NCBI RefSeq assembly: GCF_942548115.1
Contig: NZ_OW824151.1
Location: forward strand, 3,162,001-3,226,000
Direction: 5' to 3'
DNA from: Aeromicrobium sp. Leaf245
GTDB taxonomy: Bacteria > Actinomycetota > Actinomycetes > Propionibacteriales > Nocardioidaceae
Length of the DNA: 64,000 bases
In this document: piece by piece, positions 61,422 through 64,000 of the stretch
Position numbering within the stretch: position 1 is the first letter of the stretch
Layout: each line of letters opens with the position of its first letter
The notes under the pieces: model-generated
The model's input: the letters and a program-made list of their open reading frames with translations, nothing else
Told to the model about the DNA's origin: nothing
The model's database searches: none
Program-made: the position numbers and the translations under genes

Positions 61422-61427
61422 ACCGTA
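61422..61427 (-). promoter_or_regulatory. -10 hexamer of sdhCAB (leaderless)
   Basis: TACGGT on the minus strand, six bases before GTG 61415. No good -35 box is seen, which fits activator dependence. Confidence 0.5.
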
Positions 61428-61474
61428 ACCCTGAAGCACACCTGAGCGCTAAGTCATGATGAGGGCAACCTTCA

Positions 61475-61487
61475 TAGCCTCCGGCTA
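61475..61487. promoter_or_regulatory. LysR-type box between sdhC and lysR-family gene
   Basis: TAGCC-TCC-GGCTA, a perfect T-N11-A dyad (extended to ATAGCC/GGCTAT at 61474-61488). It lies just before the -10 hexamer of the LysR gene (61496-61501) and about 48 bases before that of sdhC. This is the classic place for a LysR regulator that represses itself and acts on a divergent operon. Confidence 0.65.
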
Positions 61488-61495
61488 TCACGTTG

Positions 61496-61501
61496 TAGGC
61501 T
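61496..61501 (+). promoter_or_regulatory. -10 hexamer of the LysR-family gene
   Basis: TAGGCT six bases before GTG 61508; the LysR box covers its -35 region. Confidence 0.5.
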
Positions 61502-61507
61502 CGGCCC

Positions 61508-62401
61508 GTGCAGTTCCAGCAGCTCTCCTACTTCGTGGCGGTGGCGCGCACGCGCAACTTCACGCGCGCTGCCGAGCTGGTCGGGGTGGCACAGCCCAGC
61601 CTCTCCAAGCAGGTCCGCGTCCTGGAGAACTCCCTGGGCACGCCGCTGTTCGTCCGCCAGCCCGGCGGCATCGAGCTCACGAGCGCCGGCGAGGCGCTCC
61701 TGCCCCATGCCGAGCGCATCCTCATCGACGTCGAGTCGGCGCAGCGTGCGGTGCACGAGGTCGCCGGTCTGCGGCGCGGACGGGTGCGGCTCGGCGCCAC
61801 CCCGTCGATCTGCGACGGGCTCCTGCCGGAGGTGCTCACACGGTTCCACGAGACCCACCCCCTCATCGAGCTCGAGGTCCACGAAGGGGGTTCACGGGTC
61901 CTGACGCACGAGCTGGCGCAGGGGCGGCTCGACCTTGCCCTGCTCATCACGCCGCTGTCCGAGACCCGCCCCGACATCGAGACGGTGCCCCTGCGGCGCG
62001 ACCGGCTGGTGCTCGCCGCACCCTCCGACGAAACCGCCGACGACGCGCTCCCGTCCGCGGTCGACGTCGCGGCCCTGCGGGACCTGCCCCTCGTCATGTT
62101 CCGGACCGGCTACGACCTGCGCGAGACGACGCTGACGGCGTGCGCGCAGGCGGGCTTCTCCCCGCACATCTCCGTCGAGGGTGGCGAGATGCTGTCGGTC
62201 CTGCGGTTCGTGGAGTCCGGTCTCGGCTACGCGGTCGTCCCCGAGATGGTGCTGGCCAACCGACCGGGCCTGCGGCCCGTGGCGCTGCGCAACCCGTCCC
62301 TGTCGCGCCAGATCGCCCTGGCCCACCGCCGCGACACCCTCCAGCTTGCCGCGCTGGCCTTCCACGACGAGCTGCTGCTGTCGCTGCAGCAACCCGGCTG
62401 A
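61508..62401 (+). CDS. LysR-family regulator divergent from sdhCAB
   Basis: A 297-residue LysR regulator. [23 protein letters not shown] and [20 protein letters not shown] (split; residues 1-43) form the winged helix; the co-inducer-binding domain begins near residue 90 ([20 protein letters not shown]). LysR proteins bind T-N11-A dyads, and one lies between this gene and sdhC. It probably controls succinate dehydrogenase in response to a metabolite; this is inferred from position. Confidence 0.92.
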   Translation: MQFQQLSYFVAVARTRNFTRAAELVGVAQPSLSKQVRVLENSLGTPLFVRQPGGIELTSAGEALLPHAERILIDVESAQRAVHEVAGLRRGRVRLGATPSICDGLLPEVLTRFHETHPLIELEVHEGGSRVLTHELAQGRLDLALLITPLSETRPDIETVPLRRDRLVLAAPSDETADDALPSAVDVAALRDLPLVMFRTGYDLRETTLTACAQAGFSPHISVEGGEMLSVLRFVESGLGYAVVPEMVLANRPGLRPVALRNPSLSRQIALAHRRDTLQLAALAFHDELLLSLQQPG

Positions 62402-62425
62402 CGCTCGCCCGCCCACGGGCGGCGG

Positions 62426-62974
62426 TCAGTCCTGCGAACCGGTGAGCGGGAAGGACAGGTACGTCGACCAGCCCGCGTCCGGCTCGTGGAGGTACAGCGC
62501 GATCTCGCCCACCGTGAAGGTGCACGCGAAGTGCTCGAGCGTGGCGTAGGCGCGGTCGAGCGCCGCGTCGTCGAGGTGGTGGGCGACGGTGACGTGCGGG
62601 TGGTACGGGAACTCCGGCTCCGGCGCCGCGAGGGCCTCGCGCAGCTCCGCGACCAGCAGCTCCGCCTCGGAGATGCCTCGGCTCACCGCCACGAAGACCA
62701 CGGGCGAGACCGGCCGGAAGGTGCCCGTGCCCTTGAGGTCGACCTCGAACGGAGCCGTCCGGGCGGCCACCGCGGAGAGCCGACCGGCGAGTCGGTCCAG
62801 CTCGTCACCGGCCACGACGTCGGGCGGCAGCAGCGTGATGTGGCTCGGGATCTGCTCCGCGAGCGGATCGCCGAACGCGGCCCGGTGCGCGCGCAGCTCC
62901 TCGCCGTGCGGCTCCGGGACCGAGATCGCGACCCCGAACGTGCGCGACGCGCCCGCCCCGCCCCGCTCAGGCAC
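62426..62974 (-). CDS. 2'-5' RNA ligase/cyclic phosphodiesterase-family protein
   Basis: A 182-residue 2H phosphoesterase. The two HxT motifs are visible: PSHITLLPP (about 42-50) and HPHVTVAHH (about 123-131). Members hydrolyse or form 2'-5' or cyclic phosphodiester bonds in RNA or nucleotides; the substrate is unknown. The GTG at 62974 overlaps the trpS stop by eight bases, so it is translated after trpS. Confidence 0.88.
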   Translation of the reverse strand: MPERGGAGASRTFGVAISVPEPHGEELRAHRAAFGDPLAEQIPSHITLLPPDVVAGDELDRLAGRLSAVAARTAPFEVDLKGTGTFRPVSPVVFVAVSRGISEAELLVAELREALAAPEPEFPYHPHVTVAHHLDDAALDRAYATLEHFACTFTVGEIALYLHEPDAGWSTYLSFPLTGSQD

Positions 62975-63980
62975 CGCGGACGAGCCCGACCTTGTCGTAC
63001 ACGTCGGCCACCACGGGCGCCGCCACCTCACGCGCCCGCGCCGCGCCCCGGGCCAGCACCCGGTCCAGCTCGGCCGGGTCGTCCAGGTACGCCCGCGTGC
63101 GCTCGCCGAAGCCGGCCACGAAGTCGGCCACCACGTCCGCGAGGGCCACCTTGAGGTGTCCGTACTGGCGACCCTCGAACTCGGCGACGACGTCGTCGAC
63201 CGACGTGCCGGTCACGGCCGAGTACAGGGTGAGCAGGTTGGACACGCCGGGCTTGCCCTCGGGGTCGAACCGGATCTCGTCGCCGGAGTCGGTGACGGCC
63301 GAGCGGATCTTCTTCGCCGCCTTCTTCGGGTCGTCGAGCAGGTCGACGATCCCGTTGGGCGAGGAGCCGGACTTGCTCATCTTCGCGGTCGGGTCCTGCA
63401 GGTCGCCGATCTTGGCGGCGTCCTTGAGGATGTACGGCTCGGGCTGGCGGAACGTCTCGCCGTAGTGATGGTTGAACCGCTGCGCGAGGTTGCGGGAGAG
63501 CTCGAGGTGCTGGCGCTGGTCCTCACCCACGGGCACGTGGTGGGGGTTGTAGAGCAGGATGTCGGCCGCCTGCAGGATGGGGTACGTGAACAGCCCGACG
63601 CTGGACTTGTCGGTGCCACCCTTGGCGCTCTTGTCCTTGAACTGCGTCATGCGACCCGCCTCGCCGAAGCCGGTGAGGCAGTTGAAGATCCACGCCAGCT
63701 GCGTGTGCTCGGGCACGTGGCTCTGGCAGAACAGCGCCGACCGCTCGGGGTCGACGCCGGCTGCGAGGAGCTGCGCCGCCGACGCGTGGGTCCGCGCCCT
63801 CAGGGCTGCCGGGTCCGGCTGCACCGTGAGCGCGTGCAGGTCGGCGATGAAGTAGAACGCGTCGTGGTCGTCCTGCAGGCCCACCCACTGGCGGATCGCC
63901 CCGAGGTAGTTCCCGAAGTGGAACGACTCGGCCGTCGGCTGGATGCCGGACAGCGAGCGGGGACGGGTGCTGCTGGACAT
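62967..63980 (-). CDS. trpS: Tryptophanyl-tRNA synthetase
   Basis: A 337-residue class I synthetase that charges tRNA-Trp. [20 protein letters not shown] (about 9-28) contains the HIGH-type HFGN, and [13 protein letters not shown] (about 200-212) the KMSKS loop; [17 protein letters not shown] and the C-terminal helical domain are typical. The ATG at 63980 is preferred over 63989 because CAGAAT (63988-63993, minus strand) is seven bases before it. The 2H phosphoesterase gene overlaps its end. Confidence 0.96.
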   Translation of the reverse strand: MSSSTRPRSLSGIQPTAESFHFGNYLGAIRQWVGLQDDHDAFYFIADLHALTVQPDPAALRARTHASAAQLLAAGVDPERSALFCQSHVPEHTQLAWIFNCLTGFGEAGRMTQFKDKSAKGGTDKSSVGLFTYPILQAADILLYNPHHVPVGEDQRQHLELSRNLAQRFNHHYGETFRQPEPYILKDAAKIGDLQDPTAKMSKSGSSPNGIVDLLDDPKKAAKKIRSAVTDSGDEIRFDPEGKPGVSNLLTLYSAVTGTSVDDVVAEFEGRQYGHLKVALADVVADFVAGFGERTRAYLDDPAELDRVLARGAARAREVAAPVVADVYDKVGLVRGA

Positions 63981-63987
63981 GCTGTGC

Positions 63988-63993
63988 ATTCTG
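63988..63993 (-). promoter_or_regulatory. -10 hexamer of trpS
   Basis: CAGAAT on the minus strand seven bases before ATG 63980. It overlaps the alternative ATG at 63989, which it therefore argues against. Confidence 0.45.
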
Positions 63994-64000
63994 CCAGTGA

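Overview
The window is about 70% G+C with many GTG/TTG starts, tightly overlapping operons and Actinobacteria-type genes: an IdeR-type repressor whose metal ligands fall at the DtxR positions, a GFGHRVY citrate synthase, a trimeric-type purine nucleoside phosphorylase and an SdhCAB complex with one membrane subunit. The content and order (lipoamide-dehydrogenase-like flavoprotein, purine nucleoside phosphorylase plus hexose/pentose phosphomutase, adenosine deaminase, thymidine phosphorylase, cytidine deaminase, M20 amidohydrolase, sdh, trpS) resemble the Mycobacterium tuberculosis Rv3303c-Rv3336c neighbourhood. The gene repertoire suggests a Nocardioides/Aeromicrobium-like actinobacterium; that placement is inference. 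It is ordinary chromosome. I see no insertion sequence, prophage, CRISPR array, tRNA or rRNA.

Layout. 1-6.3 kb: flavoprotein (cut by the window edge), LPXTG surface protein, acetyltransferase-like protein, and a minus-strand operon of a PGPGW membrane protein, a secreted subtilase and a PLP enzyme. 6.4-11.6 kb: cyclopropane-type lipid methyltransferase, DUF1295 reductase-like protein, atypical SDR, ideR and a photolyase. 11.7-16 kb: hotdog-like protein, MFS exporter, small membrane protein, pdxH and citrate synthase. 16-31 kb: a cell-envelope region with two giant glycosyltransferase/teichoic-acid polymerases (one also fused to a pyruvyl transferase), an XcbB-like protein, a GH5 hydrolase, a PLD-like protein, an aldo/keto reductase, an SGNH hydrolase and a small secreted repeat peptide. 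31-55 kb: DNA and nucleoside utilisation, comprising purine nucleoside phosphorylase, sugar mutase, secreted nuclease and 5'-nucleotidase, uridine-kinase-like protein, adenosine deaminase, deoC with two aldehyde dehydrogenases, and a long operon (BMP lipoprotein, ABC ATPase, two permeases, cdd, a P450, deoA) followed by a MaoC protein and preceded by an M20 amidohydrolase. 55-64 kb: SRPBCC, MFS, MarR, sdhCAB with a divergent LysR gene, a 2'-5' RNA ligase-like protein and trpS.

The 31-55 kb genes form a plausible route from extracellular DNA to central metabolism: the secreted nuclease and 5'-nucleotidase release nucleosides, the ABC transporter imports them, Cdd/Add/DeoA/PNP convert them to bases and (deoxy)ribose-1-phosphate, the mutase may supply the missing phosphopentomutase step, DeoC yields acetaldehyde and glyceraldehyde-3-phosphate, and the aldehyde dehydrogenase removes acetaldehyde.

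Two signals cut across the whole window. First, many genes have a NANNNT -10-like hexamer exactly 6-8 bases before the start codon, which suggests widespread leaderless transcription and decides several starts. Second, intergenic spaces hold at least two dispersed palindromic repeat families and two long repeat islands (44.4-45.0 kb and 57.1-57.9 kb) that share an identical 21-base boundary motif in inverted orientation around unrelated centres.
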